From Macrocystis pyrifera (Eukaryota > Sar > Phaeophyceae > Laminariales > Laminariaceae): a stretch of 64,000 nt of DNA. A program made the translations under genes and the position numbers. The first letter of the stretch is position 1. The number at the start of each line of letters is the position of its first letter. This document shows, piece by piece, positions 11,094 through 21,690 of this stretch. Below the pieces are notes generated by a model that was not told the DNA's origin, searched no databases, and worked only from the letters and a program-made list of their open reading frames with translations. The stretch is taken from positions 5,981,458 through 6,045,457 of the forward strand of contig JASSKH010000031.1 in NCBI GenBank assembly GCA_031763025.1, given 5' to 3'.

Positions 11094-11452
11094 GTGTGTG
11101 TTCTTCACATTGAACCGTTCTTTCCACCCGTCAACGTCCAGCACAACCGGTGTCCGTGCCGATTCTTCAATCCTAGATAGCTGCTAGTAATGGTCAACGC
11201 AAGTATTAATATTAATATGCCACAGCGATACTACTGCTGTGCATACCGCGTACATTGTTTTGCAGAAGGCAAGAGTAGACACACACACAATGCAATGGCA
11301 TGTTCATCACAGCAGTGGAGACGACAGGCACAAACGATACACGCACAATCTCATGCAAGAGCACAAAAAAAAAGGAAAGACATAGCGAACAGGAGAGCAA
11401 GAAAAAATAAAAGAAGAACAAAAAAAAACTGTCGTGCCACCCCGCAGGGGAT
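11094..11452 (-). mobile_element. LINE 3'-UTR fragment
   Basis: On the plus strand: GTGTGTTCTTCACATTGAACC, GTCAACGTCCAGCACAACC, GTGCCGATTCTTCAATCCTAG, later GACGACAGGCACAAACG, an A-rich stretch and CCCGCAGGGGATGTTG. The 3' end is at the left; it is truncated at the right, where another copy of the LINE 3' end begins. Confidence 0.6.
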
Positions 11453-11680
11453 GTTGTGTGTTCTTCCGTTCTTTCTACCCGTCGACATCCAGAACATCCA
11501 GTGTCCATGCCGATTCTTCGCCCCTATTAATAGAGAGATACTATTACGGGGGGCACATAAAATAGGACCTACGGCACACTTAAAAACCTATATATTTTGC
11601 TATTTTTATATTTTTATCAACAATATTTGGTCCTATTTACTGTGGTCCCCCGTCTACATTGTCATGCAGTAAGCAGAGTG
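11453..11680 (-). mobile_element. LINE 3' end abutting another LINE, split by MITE J
   Basis: GTGTGTTCTTCCGTTCTTTC directly follows GGGGATGTT of the neighbouring copy. The terminal block runs to AATAGAGAGATAC, MITE copy J intervenes, and the sequence resumes with ACATTGTCATGCAGTAAGC. Confidence 0.5.
11544..11653. mobile_element. MITE family 1, copy J, inside a LINE
   Basis: TTACGGGGGGCACATAAAAT to GGTCCCCCGT, with TA at 11,542-11,543. The core contains a duplicated TATTTTTATATTTTTAT stretch. Confidence 0.8.
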
Positions 11681-11965
11681 CCAGGCTGGATAGGTGGTCC
11701 GTGTGCCTACTATCAAGACCAATTTCGTGGGTTCGAGTCTCACTGAGTGCATACTCGTACTGGTGACTCGTACGTGCGAGCAAGGACTTTTTCTGGGCAT
11801 GAGAAATGATTGACGGCGGAAAGCGCGAGCGCGTAAGTTATTAACGGCAACTTTCGATGAAAATCGACGAGAAGTGGGAATGCTGAACCTTATGCGCGAT
11901 AAAATGAAGGCACGCACCGGGGGGGGAGAAGGCACGACGCCTGTGATCACCAAAGATGTCAGCAG
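11676..11965 (+). mobile_element. tRNA-headed SINE-like repeat, copy 2
   Basis: The head CCAGGCTGGATAGGTGGTCC resembles box A, and GTGGGTTCGAGTCTCACTG is a good T-arm with a five-pair stem (one G-T). The body (GACTTTTTCTGGGC, GGCGGAAAGCGCGAGCGCG, CGATGAAAATCGACGAG, GCGCGATAAAATGAAGGCAC) matches the minus-strand copies at 9230 and 24,100. The acceptor stem is imperfect, so this is a retroposon head, not a tRNA gene. Confidence 0.6.
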
Positions 11966-12439
11966 ACATGTCAGTATCAAGCTGTCTGTCTGTTAAGGCT
12001 GTTATAAGTCAAACCCATCTGTCTAGATGTATGTCCCCTACCCCCCTGGCCAAAAAAAGCCTCACTACATGTGTGGAAACCCCCCTTTTTTTCTGCGTTT
12101 AGCTGCTTTGCTCATTTTATTCTTGATTTTATATGCTTACTTGAAAATATCGATATTCTGCTACAGGCATTCAATTACATTTTTCTGTAGATCGGACTCG
12201 GAAATGTATCAGAGCTCCGAAACAAAAAAAAGTGCAGGAAAATGCGTTCCTTTCGACAATGTTTTCAGGCGTCTCCGGAAGAACGGGGATTTTTCTCTGC
12301 GTCCGCGGCTTTTGGCTATCAAGGCTGTCTGTCAAGACATTTTGCCTTGACGGTGTCTGTCTAGGGGTAAAAGCGCTGTCTCCCGACATCTTTTGGTGAC
12401 GACGGCTTGCCCAGAACATCCCTATCAGCACGAGTTAAA

Positions 12440-12604
12440 CTGCAAGGTAAAAGCGATGAAAAAAGTCATCATACCGGATACGACAGGCACGGCATATAGA
12501 TATTTTATGAAAGAGAGAACACAAACGAAACAAAAATAGAAAACAAAAAACAAAAAAAAGGAGGAAAAACGTAAAGCAAGAAAAACCCGTCTCAACCCCC
12601 CGCC
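12440..12604 (-). mobile_element. LINE 3'-UTR fragment
   Basis: ATACGACAGGCACGGCAT, an A-rich block and CCGCCGGGGATGTTG match the middle of the LINE 3' UTR. The terminal block at its left is missing, and a new LINE 3' end starts at its right. Confidence 0.5.
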
Positions 12605-12609
12605 GGGGA

Positions 12610-12644
<35 letters not shown>

Positions 12645-13300
12645 TCTTCACATTAAACCGTTCTTTGTTCGCGTCGACATCCAGCACAACCATTGTCCGT
12701 GCCGATTCTTCAATCCTAGAGAGATACAAGTTCTGTAGTCACAAAGCTACGCCACAGAGATACTACGTTGCCACGTATGCAATGCAGTGCCATGTCATCA
12801 TACTGCGTACGACAGGCACGACATACCCATTCCATGACCTAGAGAAACGAAAACGAAACAAAGAGAAAAAACAAAAACAAAAACAACGACAATTCGAAAG
12901 AGAAAAGAAACCAAAAAAAAAAAGAAACAAAAATATACCCGGTATATGTATATACTTCAGTATAGCAACAAACCATCGTACCCCCGCGTAGGGGACGTGG
13001 CGGACACTTGAAACGAACGAGCTGGAAAAAAAAGAAAAAGAAGAAAACACCACTATTAAGAGTCGTCAACAGAGTAAGACTAAGAACCAAGGGAAAAATA
13101 ACAGGCAAACCAAACAAAGCACAAGGCATGCTCCAGGTAGCGGCAGCAGTTTATGGTACGAGTAGCACAGCCAGGGTCTCCCTGCTGGCCCGCCTGGTAC
13201 CTTGCTGCCCTGTCTGCCACCATCGTCCAGCGTTCGTCAACTATGCCCGGCCCCTCGGCGTCAGACAGTACGAAACAAGCAAAGCAGGGATGTGCTGAAG
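12605..13300 (-). mobile_element. LINE 3'-UTR copy with (GTT)n tail
   Basis: On the plus strand a (TTG)n tract at about 12,609-12,641 leads into TTCTTCACATTAAACCG, then the whole 3' UTR through ACCAAGGGAAAAATAACAGG, GGTACGAGTAGCACAGCC and GCGTCAGACAGTACGAAAC. Truncated before the coding region. ORFs seen here are fragments of UTR. Confidence 0.65.
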
Positions 13301-13380
13301 AAACAATAGCACTACTACACATAAACAGTAAGAGTTACAGGCAAACTGAAGCACGAAATAAAGCACCCTCCTGCTGGGAG

Positions 13381-13995
13381 GGGGGGGGGGCAGGAGGAGT
13401 AGACGGGAAACCGCGGTGGACGAAAGTAGGGAGGAGATGGTAGACAGTGTAGGAAGGCACCAGGCCGACTAGGAAGTAGAACATGCCCATACTACTCGTG
13501 CCGCCAACTGGTGCAGCTGGGTCGAACGTGCATGGTCTTCCTTTTTTTTTTTTTTTTTTTTTTGGTCTTGCGGTTGATCCTCTGTGATTTTTGTTTTGTT
13601 TTTTTCTCTTCCTTTCTTGTATTGATAAGCCTTAAGAAAGGTGTCTCGTGGCGTGGGTGGACGACGAGCCTGCTTTGCTTGTTTCGTATTGTCTGACTCC
13701 GAGGGGCGGGGCATAGTTGACGAACGCAGGACGGAGACGGCAGACAGGGTAGCAAGGTCTCAGGCGGGCTAGAATGGGAAAGCTGGCTATGCTACTCGTA
13801 CCACAAAGTGCTGCGGCTACCTGGAGGGTGCTCTGTGCTTCGGTTTGCCTGTTTTTTTCCCTTGGTTCTTAGTCTCACTGTGTTTATAAGTAGTGGTGTG
13901 TTTTCTTTAGCTTCTTCTTTTCAAATGTCTGCCACATCCCCTGCGGGGAGGCAGAACCGTTTCTCTTCTTTTCTTTATCCCTTCTCTTTCGATTT

Positions 13996-14028
<33 letters not shown>

Positions 14029-14042
14029 CCTTTTTCTCTCTT
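13381..14042 (+). mobile_element. LINE fragment: last codons of the ORF plus 3' UTR
   Basis: After a G-run at 13,381 the plus strand encodes the last residues of the LINE ORF (RRSRRETAVDESREE..., ending GRHQAD then stop at about 13,471), the same ending seen at 44,278 and, on the minus strand, near 14,882. The 3' UTR follows (GGTCTTGCGGTTGATCC, TTGATAAGCCTTAAG, GCCGAGGGGCG-like, CACATCCCCTGCGGGG), ending in T-rich sequence against an oppositely oriented copy. Confidence 0.6.
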
Positions 14043-15375
14043 TCATGTGTGTGTTCTTCACATTAAGCCGTTCTTTCTACCCGTCGACATCCAGCACAAC
14101 CAGTGTCCGTGCCGATTCTTCAATCCTAGAAGAGATACAAGTTCTGTGGTCACACAGCTGCGCCACATCCGAGATACTAGGTTGCCACATACCTGGTAAA
14201 CATTAAGCACAGTAGACGATGCAATCAATGCCTTGTTGTCATACTGAGTAAGACAAGCACGACAAACACATTCTATGAAAAAGAGAGAACGAATGAAAGA
14301 AAAAAAAAAACAACGAAAAAAAAGAAAAAAAGTCGAAAGAGAGAAAGGAAAGAAGAAAACAAAAAAATCTGTCGTACGTCCTCGCAGGGGATGTGGCAGA
14401 CACTTGGAAAAAAAAAAAAAAAAGCGCGCTAAAGAAAAAAAAACACGACTCTACGTAGAGGCAGAGTGAGGCTATGAGCCAAGGGAAAATATCAGGCAAA
14501 CCGAAGCATAACGTACCCTCAGGTAGCCGCAGCAGTTTGTGGTATGAGTAGCATAGCCAGCTTCTCCCTACTATTAGTAGTCCGCTTGGGACCTTGCTAC
14601 CCTGTCTGCCACCTCTGTCCTGCGTTCGTCAACTATGCTGCGCCCCTCGGCGTCAGACAATACGAAACAAGCAAAGCAGGCTCGTCATCCACCCACGCCA
14701 CACGACTCCATTCTTAAGGCTTATCAATACAAGAAAGGAAGAGAAAGAAATAAAATGAAAATCACAGAGGATGAAGCGCGAAAAAAAAAGAATAAAAAAA
14801 AAAAAAGAAGACCAAGGAAGACCGCGTTCGAACCAGCTGAACCGGTTGGCGGCACGAGTAACGTAAGGCATATTCTACTTCCTAGTCGGCCTGGTGCCTT
14901 GCTACCCTGTCTGCCATCTCCTTCCTACTTTCATCCACCGCAGTTTCCCTTCGACTCCTCCTGCCGCGCATTCCCTTGGCCGGGTTTCCTTCCGCTCCTC
15001 TTGTTACTCCCCCTCCCCCCGTTCCCTTGGACACCACCCACGGCGGATGCGCGGCGCTGCCTGCTGAGCTGTGCCTCATCCTCGTGCCGCCTCACCATGA
15101 ACCGTTCGGCTGCTTCGAGGACCCCCCGGTATCACTTCCCCGCCTTTTTTGCTGTAGTGTACTACAGTGCCGTCTCAACACCAAACGACTAAGGGGGCAA
15201 TTTCAGCTGAGCCTTCGGTGGCTTGGAACTCGTTAAGGCCTCTCGACTAAGCACTGTCCGCCAGGTCTCGGGTTCTCCCCACCAGCCATCGTCCCGAACA
15301 TTACCCGGCTGGGTAATCGCTCCTTGCTTTGCCGTGCCGCGGCCCACGCAAAGAAGAGCCGCCGTTTACGGAATA
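14043..15375 (-). mobile_element. LINE fragment with reverse-transcriptase C-terminus
   Basis: Minus strand, 3' end at 14,043. The coding end lies at about 15,375-14,882: RKRRLFFAWAAARQ, then RLPSRVMFGTMAGGENPRPG, an SFGVETALYY-like part in another frame, and a closing RVARHQAD before a stop. This is the region after the RT domain of non-LTR elements (basic motif, then RLP..MFG..GG). Several frameshifts make it dead. The 3' UTR is the fullest in the window and is used here as the reference for the other fragments. Confidence 0.65.
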
Positions 15376-15394
15376 TGCATCTCGTCGCCGCCCT

Positions 15395-15625
15395 ATCCAG
15401 TATGATGACATGGCATTGCATTGTGTACTGCTGTGCTTGCTTGCTGCATACCAATCAGGTACGAAACAATGTATTAATACGATTTCTGAGGCGTAGTTTT
15501 GTGACCACATAACTCGTATCTCTCTAGGCTCTGGGATTGAAGACTCGGCACCGGACGCTGGTTGTGCTGGATGTCGACGGGTAGAAAGCACGGGTTTAAT
15601 GCGAAGGAACACACGCACAGGTAGC
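15395..15625 (+). mobile_element. LINE 3' end, plus strand
   Basis: Runs from TATGATGACATGGCATTGC through TTGTGACCACATAACTCG, GGCACCGGACGCTGG, GGATGTCGACGGGTAGAAAG and GGTTTAATGCGAAGGAACAC, a 3' end with a short AC tail. Confidence 0.55.
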
Positions 15626-15830
15626 GGCAGCACTTTGCGGTACGAGAAGCGTAGCGAGATTTTACGTACTATTACGGGGGGCCATAGTAAATAGGACCTG
15701 TGGTACACACGAAAACGTATATATTTACCTATTTTTAGTAACAGCATTTGGTCCTGTTTACTATAGTCCAGTATTTTTATTGGTCGGTCTGGTACCCTGC
15801 CGCCCTGTCTGCCGTCTCCGTGCGCGCAGG
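15620..15830 (-). mobile_element. LINE 3'-UTR piece split by MITE K
   Basis: GGTAGCGGCAGCACTTTGCG and TACGAGAAGCGTAGCGAG are separated by MITE copy K from TTGGTCGGTCTGGTACCCTG and CCGCCCTGTCTGCCGTCTCC. These blocks are contiguous in the copy at 13,140-13,230. Confidence 0.5.
15672..15770. mobile_element. MITE family 1, copy K, inside a LINE
   Basis: TTACGGGGGGCCATAGTAAA with a full core; the right terminus is decayed (TTTACTATAGTCC, no CCCCGTAA). Confidence 0.75.
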
Positions 15831-15839
15831 GGTCACTCA

Positions 15840-16281
15840 CTCTTTATCATGCTGGTGCGCGTGTTTGCCCGTGGGTCCTTTGGTGCGCGGTTGAGGGCCT
15901 GGTGATACGTAGCGCTTGGGTTTTATCATGCACATACGCGTGATCGCTTGTGGTGTTTTATTTTTTAGGAGTAGCTGACGTGTATAGGTCGCTTTACTTT
16001 TATCTTGCGCGTGACGTTTTTTTTCAAGACAGGCGAAGTATCACACGGCTTGCAGATACCAGGTATTAAACATTAGTTTCGACCGATTCCTCGATCCTCA
16101 CCCCTGTCGGGGGCGTCCGTGAAAAAAAACGGAAGATAAAAAACGACACACCACACCCCCGGAGGTTCGGAATGGAAAAACCGTCGCAACCGTTGTGATC
16201 GCATGATGCTAGAAAAATGTTTTTGTTTTTCTTCATTTCTTCATTTTTTTATTGTAGTTTTTTTTTTCACTGTTTTAGTGA

Positions 16282-16314
<33 letters not shown>

Positions 16315-17250
16315 TGTAATTTATGGAAACAACGTAATGAGCGCCCAGTTGTTGGAGGTGTCTCTGTTAGGAGTAGGAACGGTGCTCCGTCTCGAAAGGG
16401 ACGCGTGGTCAATGGTCAAATGACTAAGGCAAGCAACAAATGAGTACGCCCCCGCCCCCCCCCTGCGATCTAGCGAAAATTATTTCTGTGACGATTCACA
16501 TATTTTTTCTTTCCCGGGCGCCGTTTATCTCAACACAGCGATTAATAGCTGTTGCTTTTTTTTTCATTTTGTAAATTAATACGAATGATTGCTTGCCGTG
16601 TTTCGCTTTTCGGCGTGGGGCTTGGTTGTAGGTGGGGGTTGACTTTTCTTTTTCTATATATACAGTTATACGAGTGTTTTCGCCTGGCGTCGTCGTGTTA
16701 AATGCGGGACGAAAGTTGATCGGCACGCCCTACCGATTTTTATGCCTACCACGACATACAACACTGCTGTTTGTCCGTTTTTTTTTCATGTACGACTGTA
16801 GGGTTTCACTGTCTTATTTGAGGCGTGCTACAACAGGAGTGAACAAGACACATTTGGCGAAACTATTAAGGGCTGATGGAGGGGGGGGAGGTCATCTACT
16901 CTCAAGCTATATATACCCAATATTGCTTGAGTACAGCAGTTAGTGCGTGTTAAAACAAGTAGTGTTTTATGATAATACATATGCTCGAGCTATAAACGAG
17001 TACAATATATATATATATATATATCTTATATAGTGTGCATTAACCCCCTCGGGATTTCGGAGGGGTAACGTTATCGACGTTAATCGGCGATTACAGCGAC
17101 AGCCAGCGCGCGATCGGGGGGGGGGGGTGCAAATTAGGGGTCCGAGCTACGATGCAACGAGCGGTACGGCCCGGGCGGAAGATGACCCGACCCTGGTGCT
17201 TGGTGCTTGGGTCCTCATGATGCTCGTAGTAGACGGCGGACGATAATAAA
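15840..17250. other. Unclassified stretch with homopolymers and (TA)n
   Basis: No supported gene. It holds a C-run at 16,283-16,314, a (TA)n tract near 17,010-17,030 and a G-run near 17,116-17,127. An ORF at 16,632-16,943 has no recognisable motif. Confidence 0.4.
16360..16440 (+). repeat. C-run-linked module (GGTGCTCCGTCTCGAAAGGG)
   Basis: GGAGTAGGAACGGTGCTCCG, TCTCGAAAGGGACGCGTGG, TCAATGGTCAAATGACTAAG and GCAAGCAACAAATGAGTAC, then a C-rich tract. Copies: 21,313-21,380 (minus) and 30,885-30,966 (plus), each beside a very long C/G homopolymer. Confidence 0.65.
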
Positions 17251-17333
17251 TACCACTCTGACCCAAAATATAAGGGACGTTTGGATTGAATAATTGTGTG
17301 CTAACGGTCCTTATATTTCGGTTCAGAGTGGTA
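17251..17333. mobile_element. MITE family 2 (Stowaway-like), complete
   Basis: TA, CCACTCTGACCCAAAATATA..., and the inverse TATATTTCGGTTCAGAGTGG, TA. The 79 bp between the TAs form almost one perfect palindrome. TA target sites and the CTCTGNCC..AATATAAGG terminus recall plant Stowaway (Tc1/mariner) MITEs. Confidence 0.75.
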
Positions 17334-17338
17334 GGTTC

Positions 17339-17413
17339 AAATATTGTTGGTAACTAGGAACATAGATAGGTTTTTGTGTGTGCCGTAGGTCCTATTTACT
17401 ACGGTCCTCCGTA
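17339..17413. mobile_element. MITE family 1, copy L (left end lost)
   Basis: Reverse-oriented core AAATATTGTTGGTAACTAGG to a complete right end GGTCCTCCGTAA. It starts directly beside the family 2 element, which probably marks the truncation. Confidence 0.7.
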
Positions 17414-17663
17414 ATAGTAGACGGGTAGACGGTTGATGACGCTGGAGAGAGAGAGAGAGAGGAGAGAGAGAGAGCTACCAACCATTGTTTCGGTCGCTGC
17501 TTCTCGTCGTCCCGAAGGGGTTGATCAGTTTTTTTTTTTTTTTTTTTTTTTCACTTTTTGCTAGGGAGACCTAAAATGTACAGAAGTAGGGGTAGGGTAA
17601 GGGGTGGATGAAATTAATGAAGCAATTAATGAATTGAGCTACGACGGTAGCGTTGGTTTAGTA
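17414..17663. other. Short simple repeats
   Basis: (GA)n at about 17,444-17,475 and a T-run at 17,528-17,551; no gene. Confidence 0.6.
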
Positions 17664-17768
17664 TTACGGGGGGGCATAGTTAGTAGGACGTATGGTATGC
17701 ATAAAAACCTATTTATTTACCTTTTTTTACTACCAAAATTTGGTCCCGTTAACTATGGACCCCCGTAG
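17664..17768. mobile_element. MITE family 1, copy M
   Basis: TTACGGGGGGGCATAGTTAG to GGACCCCCGTAG, flanked by TA on both sides. Confidence 0.8.
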
Positions 17769-18032
17769 TAGTGTTTTATGCAAAAAGAGGACACGATATT
17801 CGTAGTATACTGTTGTTATACCTGGGATATATATGTAGGCCACGGTGAAGGTTTTTTCTAAACGAGGACATGAGATTCGTGGTATACTGTTATATATGCA
17901 GGCCAGGGGCGACTTGGTATTTGCTTACTGTAGTAAAAATAGTACCAGGTATATAAATATACCTATTTTTCAGGATTTGGGGTCGGTGTCGCTTGCCAGG
18001 TCTTCGGTTGTTACCACAATCGGTCGGTCCGA

Positions 18033-18180
18033 CAAGCCCAAGCAGCCCGGCTGTTGCGTCAGTTGCTGACAGCAGGCGACGATGAACAGCACGACTAGCC
18101 CGCAGCAGGCTGGCTGTTGCGTCAGTAGCTGACGGCAGGCGACGATGAACAGCACGACTAGCCTGCAGCAGCCGAGCTTT
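18033..18180. repeat. ~63-bp tandem repeat, 2.3 copies
   Basis: GCAGGCGACGATGAACAGCA and ACGACTAGCC recur at about 18,072 and 18,135, with GGCTGTTGCGTCAGT between. Confidence 0.7.
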
Positions 18181-18389
18181 TGGCGTCAGAACCTGAGGTG
18201 ACGTATATACGCACGGCACGAACAAAGCCCGTACCTGGTAAGTACTTGGTCATCGATGTCAAGCTCTGCCCGCTTTTCGTCACAAGGGACAGCTGCTGTC
18301 CCTCGACAGCTGTGACAGCAAACGAACGTACGTAGACAGCGAACAAACGTACTACACGTGCTATCATCGTAGGTGTCTGCCCTCAATAT

Positions 18390-18536
18390 ATACGTAGAGC
18401 AAACTCATAGGTTCTTCTTTTCGAACTGCGACATGCGGACAGAGCAATACACTGCTGCTGTATGTGTCAGAAAAGCAAAAGAGGAGGGGAGAAAGGGGAA
18501 TCTAAAGTTGATGGTCCTGCTCTGCTCTGTTCTGCG

Positions 18537-18583
<47 letters not shown>

Positions 18584-18900
18584 GCTGGTGTGGCTGGTCT
18601 GTAACTCCTGCTTTTGCTGCTTTCCAGTTTATTTTTTTGGTGTGTTTCGGTGTTTTCCCCCGCATTCCACCTTCACTGAGACTTGTCACTTGACAAGTAT
18701 GACAGCAAACGTACCGTGTATATCTTGGTATGGCTTACCCAGCAAACTCACATCGTTATTTTCGGAACTCGACATTGGGATGCCGCAAGACAGAGCATCA
18801 CAGCAGGGGGGCAGGCCCTGCTCTGCTCTGTGTGGTGCCACTGCTGCTGCTGCTGCTTGCGGCTGCTGCTGCTGCTGCTGCTGCTTGCTGCTGCTGTTGG
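18390..18900. repeat. ~345-bp tandem duplication carrying CTG microsatellites
   Basis: AGCAAACTCATAGG..GACATGCGGACAGAGCA (about 18,395) recurs diverged at about 18,738 (AGCAAACTCACATCG..ATGCCGCAAGACAGAGCA). Both halves then run through CCTGCTCTGCTCTG into (CTG)n at 18,538-18,583 and 18,840-18,895. Poly-Leu, poly-Ala and poly-Ser ORFs here are microsatellite artefacts. Confidence 0.65.
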
Positions 18901-19059
18901 CGGTGAAAAGATCTGCTGCTAGGGGGGCTTTGCTGCGACGCCCAGACAACCCCCTCGGAAGTCTCTGCTCAGCAGATGGTGTGTTCTTTAGTGTTGCTAT
19001 ATTTACTCACCAGGTAGGATCTACCAGGTACCAGGTACCTGTTACGAAGTACGTAGTAT

Positions 19060-20750
19060 TTGTCACAAATGTCTGGTCGTGCGAGATTCGCCAGAATAAA
19101 ATATTGTTTTTGCTCTTTTTTTGTATTGCGCTTGGTGTACGTATGTTTGTTCTACGTGTTCTGCAGCAGTAGTTATATTTTTTTTTCGTTTTGTGGTCGC
19201 GTGCAGCAGTTGTATGGATTTGAGTATTACGTTTTTCGTCGTACAGCAGTACTTGGGCAGAGCGTTGTGGGTGGGTGGTTGGGTGTGTTGGTGGGTTTGT
19301 CGATGATCCGTGGGTAGGTGGGTAGGTGGGTGGGCACGTGGGTGAACGCTTTTTTCGTGCATGTGGGCACGTAGCACCCCTGTTCATAGTAATAATTATG
19401 ATGTAAACCGTGTCTTGAGACGAATTATGTGTATATGTCTGTAGATGCATATAGGTATTCAGTCATGTTGATTTGGGCCTTTTCTTGCGTCACCAGTCGT
19501 TATTTTAGCTGTAGCGCGATGACTCCGGAGGGAACTCTGCTGTCGAAATCGCGGCCCGCGCAACAACTGTATACGACATTTTGTTTTCCAAACCCGAACC
19601 GTAGTCCTTGCGAGCACTGCTGCCTTCCCCCCCGTACCGGACCCTCCTCATCAATATGGCATGGCCTATACGTAAATATGTGATCCCCATGCCATGCGGC
19701 ACTGAACCCTTGCCCCCGGACAAACTACTGTGTGTACCTTGTTAACCTGTTGTTGTTCGTCGCGCGTAAACCTTACTCTTACATTACCCGCTCATCTGTC
19801 ACGTTATAGCTGTCAAGATAATGTTTTGTTTTTTTTTGTTCCACGAAACACAACTGTGCTTGGTTGGCTTTCTTAGGGCTATTCCTCAATTAAGTGGGCG
19901 GAATAGACCAAAAGCAACCAAACGAAGTCGTATTGGTACACAAAACGATTCCATCTTACTACCACTCCGACGGAAAGCCTTGTATGCCATAGTGATAATG
20001 TAGATGACTTAGCGATGATTCAGACGCGTATTTTCCCTTATGTCTAGGGTGTAGCGTCTAGATTTTCTGAGATTCCTGGCCGGAGGAGCTCTGCGCGTCA
20101 CCAAAAAACAGATTTTGAGAAATTCTAAACAGGTGAGGAGTCTAAAATAAATCTACAAGCAAGCTTAACCCGATGACCATCAACAAAATCCCAGGTATAT
20201 ATATATATATATATATTTATATGTATACGCTTGAAAAATGTTGTGAAACGCTCTTTTTGATGTCCCAACGAAAATGAGTTAAGAAACGCGGTCAGCCAGA
20301 AAAAAAAACGGCCATTTGTCGTATTAACCCCCGTGGAACGATGTCTAGGCTTCCCGCCGGGCCGGTTCAAGGACGCTTGAAGGCCACTTTCCGGCCTACG
20401 ATACCATGCTGCTCCTGTAATACATATATATATATATATATATACGTCGGTTGGGAGTTTTTTTGCGGGAATACGTGGGAATATTTGACCCTGTTTTTTT
20501 TTTTTTTTTTTACCCGATTTTTGTTTTTTTCGTTTTCTGTAAAGGGCTGGATTGAAAGAAGAAAACGTGGTGCACATGTCGGGTTTCGTCCAAACGCGTG
20601 CGCGTGGCCGCAGGAGGGGGGGGCGCGCGCGAGAGGCCGACGAGGGGCACCGTCTTCGTCGGACATCTACGCTAGCGCCAGCAGCGGCAGGGCCGGCGGC
20701 GGCGGCTGCGGCGGCGGCGGTGGTGACGGGGTCATCACGGTCGCTATCTC
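19060..20750. other. Unclassified stretch
   Basis: No convincing gene. (TA)n tracts lie at about 20,194-20,216 and 20,427-20,445, and a T-run at 20,493-20,512. The GC-rich 20,590-20,830 has long overlapping ORFs on both strands (Ala/Gly-rich), with no motif to choose between them. Confidence 0.35.
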
Positions 20751-20751
20751 G

Positions 20752-21014
20752 GAAAAGACGACCACGTTCGCGGCTGATGATGGCCATGATGTCGCCGCGG
20801 AAGGTGAAGATGAGGGGGGGCGGATGATGCCCGCGATAATGTGTGTATGGGGGGTGTACTCATGTCGTGCATGACCGTAGTCGTATGACCGTATACCCTC
20901 GCATCTTTTCAATACCTCTGTTGAAATTTGGGAAAAGACGGTCGCCTGCGCGGCTGCTGACGACACGGACAGGTCGAGACGCGGGGGCTAATGATGCCCA
21001 TGATATTGGGTGGG
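20752..21014. repeat. ~180-bp duplication leading into G-runs
   Basis: GGAAAAGACGACCACGTTCG..GATGATGCCCGCGATAATG..GGGGGG at 20,752-20,855 is repeated diverged at 20,932-21,014 (GGGAAAAGACGGTCGCCTGC..ATGATGCCCATGATATTGGG). The second copy runs straight into the giant G tract. Confidence 0.55.
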
Positions 21015-21312
<298 letters not shown>

Positions 21313-21380
21313 CGGTCGTACTCATTTGTTGCTTGCCTTAGTCGTTTGACCGTTGACCATGCATCCCTTTCGAGACGAAC
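21313..21380 (-). repeat. C-run-linked module, minus-strand copy
   Basis: Reverse complement of the module at 16,360: GTACTCATTTGTTGCTTGCC, TTAGTCGTTTGACCGTTGAC, ATGCATCCCTTTCGAGACG. It joins the giant G tract on one side and a shorter G-rich run on the other. Confidence 0.65.
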
Positions 21381-21400
21381 GGGGGGGAAAGCGGGGGGGA

Positions 21401-21690
21401 AGGGTGTACTCATTATCATGCATGGCCGTAGTTGTATGACCATGGGTCCTCGCATCCCTACAATGCTGGGACGGAGCACGTCGGGTTTTCACCGACCAGG
21501 CAGACATTGCTTGCACCAAGCGCGAAGCGCCGTGAGGTGTTGGGCGAGTCGTTTAATGTCCGGTGTGGCCACTTCCAGAGACATCTTTGGGAGTACATAC
21601 ACTATGTAACTGCCTCGTGTGTGCCTTACCATGTTTACACTACGTGATACGATCATTTCCCTTGTGCGGAGTAAAGGTTCTCTTCCCCCT
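21401..21690 (+). repeat. G-run-linked module (CATGGCCGTAGTCGTATGACC), long copy
   Basis: GGGTGTACTCATTATCATGC, GGCCGTAGTTGTATGACCAT, CCCTACAATGCTGGGACGG, TCGGGTTTTCACCGACCAGG, AAGCGCGAAGCGCCGTGAGG, GGTGTGGCCACTTCCAGAG, CTACGTGATACGATCA. The same order is found at 25,007-25,390; shorter copies lie at 20,848, 22,827 (minus), 61,300 and 63,267. Confidence 0.7.

Noticed and set aside
11676..11760. Functional tRNA gene
   Set aside because: The T-arm is good but acceptor and anticodon stems do not pair well, and the same head recurs in two other copies with a shared tail, as in a SINE.
20341..20874. Plus-strand gene upstream of the deiodinase-like exon
   Set aside because: Ala/Gly-rich frames are open on both strands, and part of the segment is duplicated next to the G tract; no acceptable splice model links it to 22,290.
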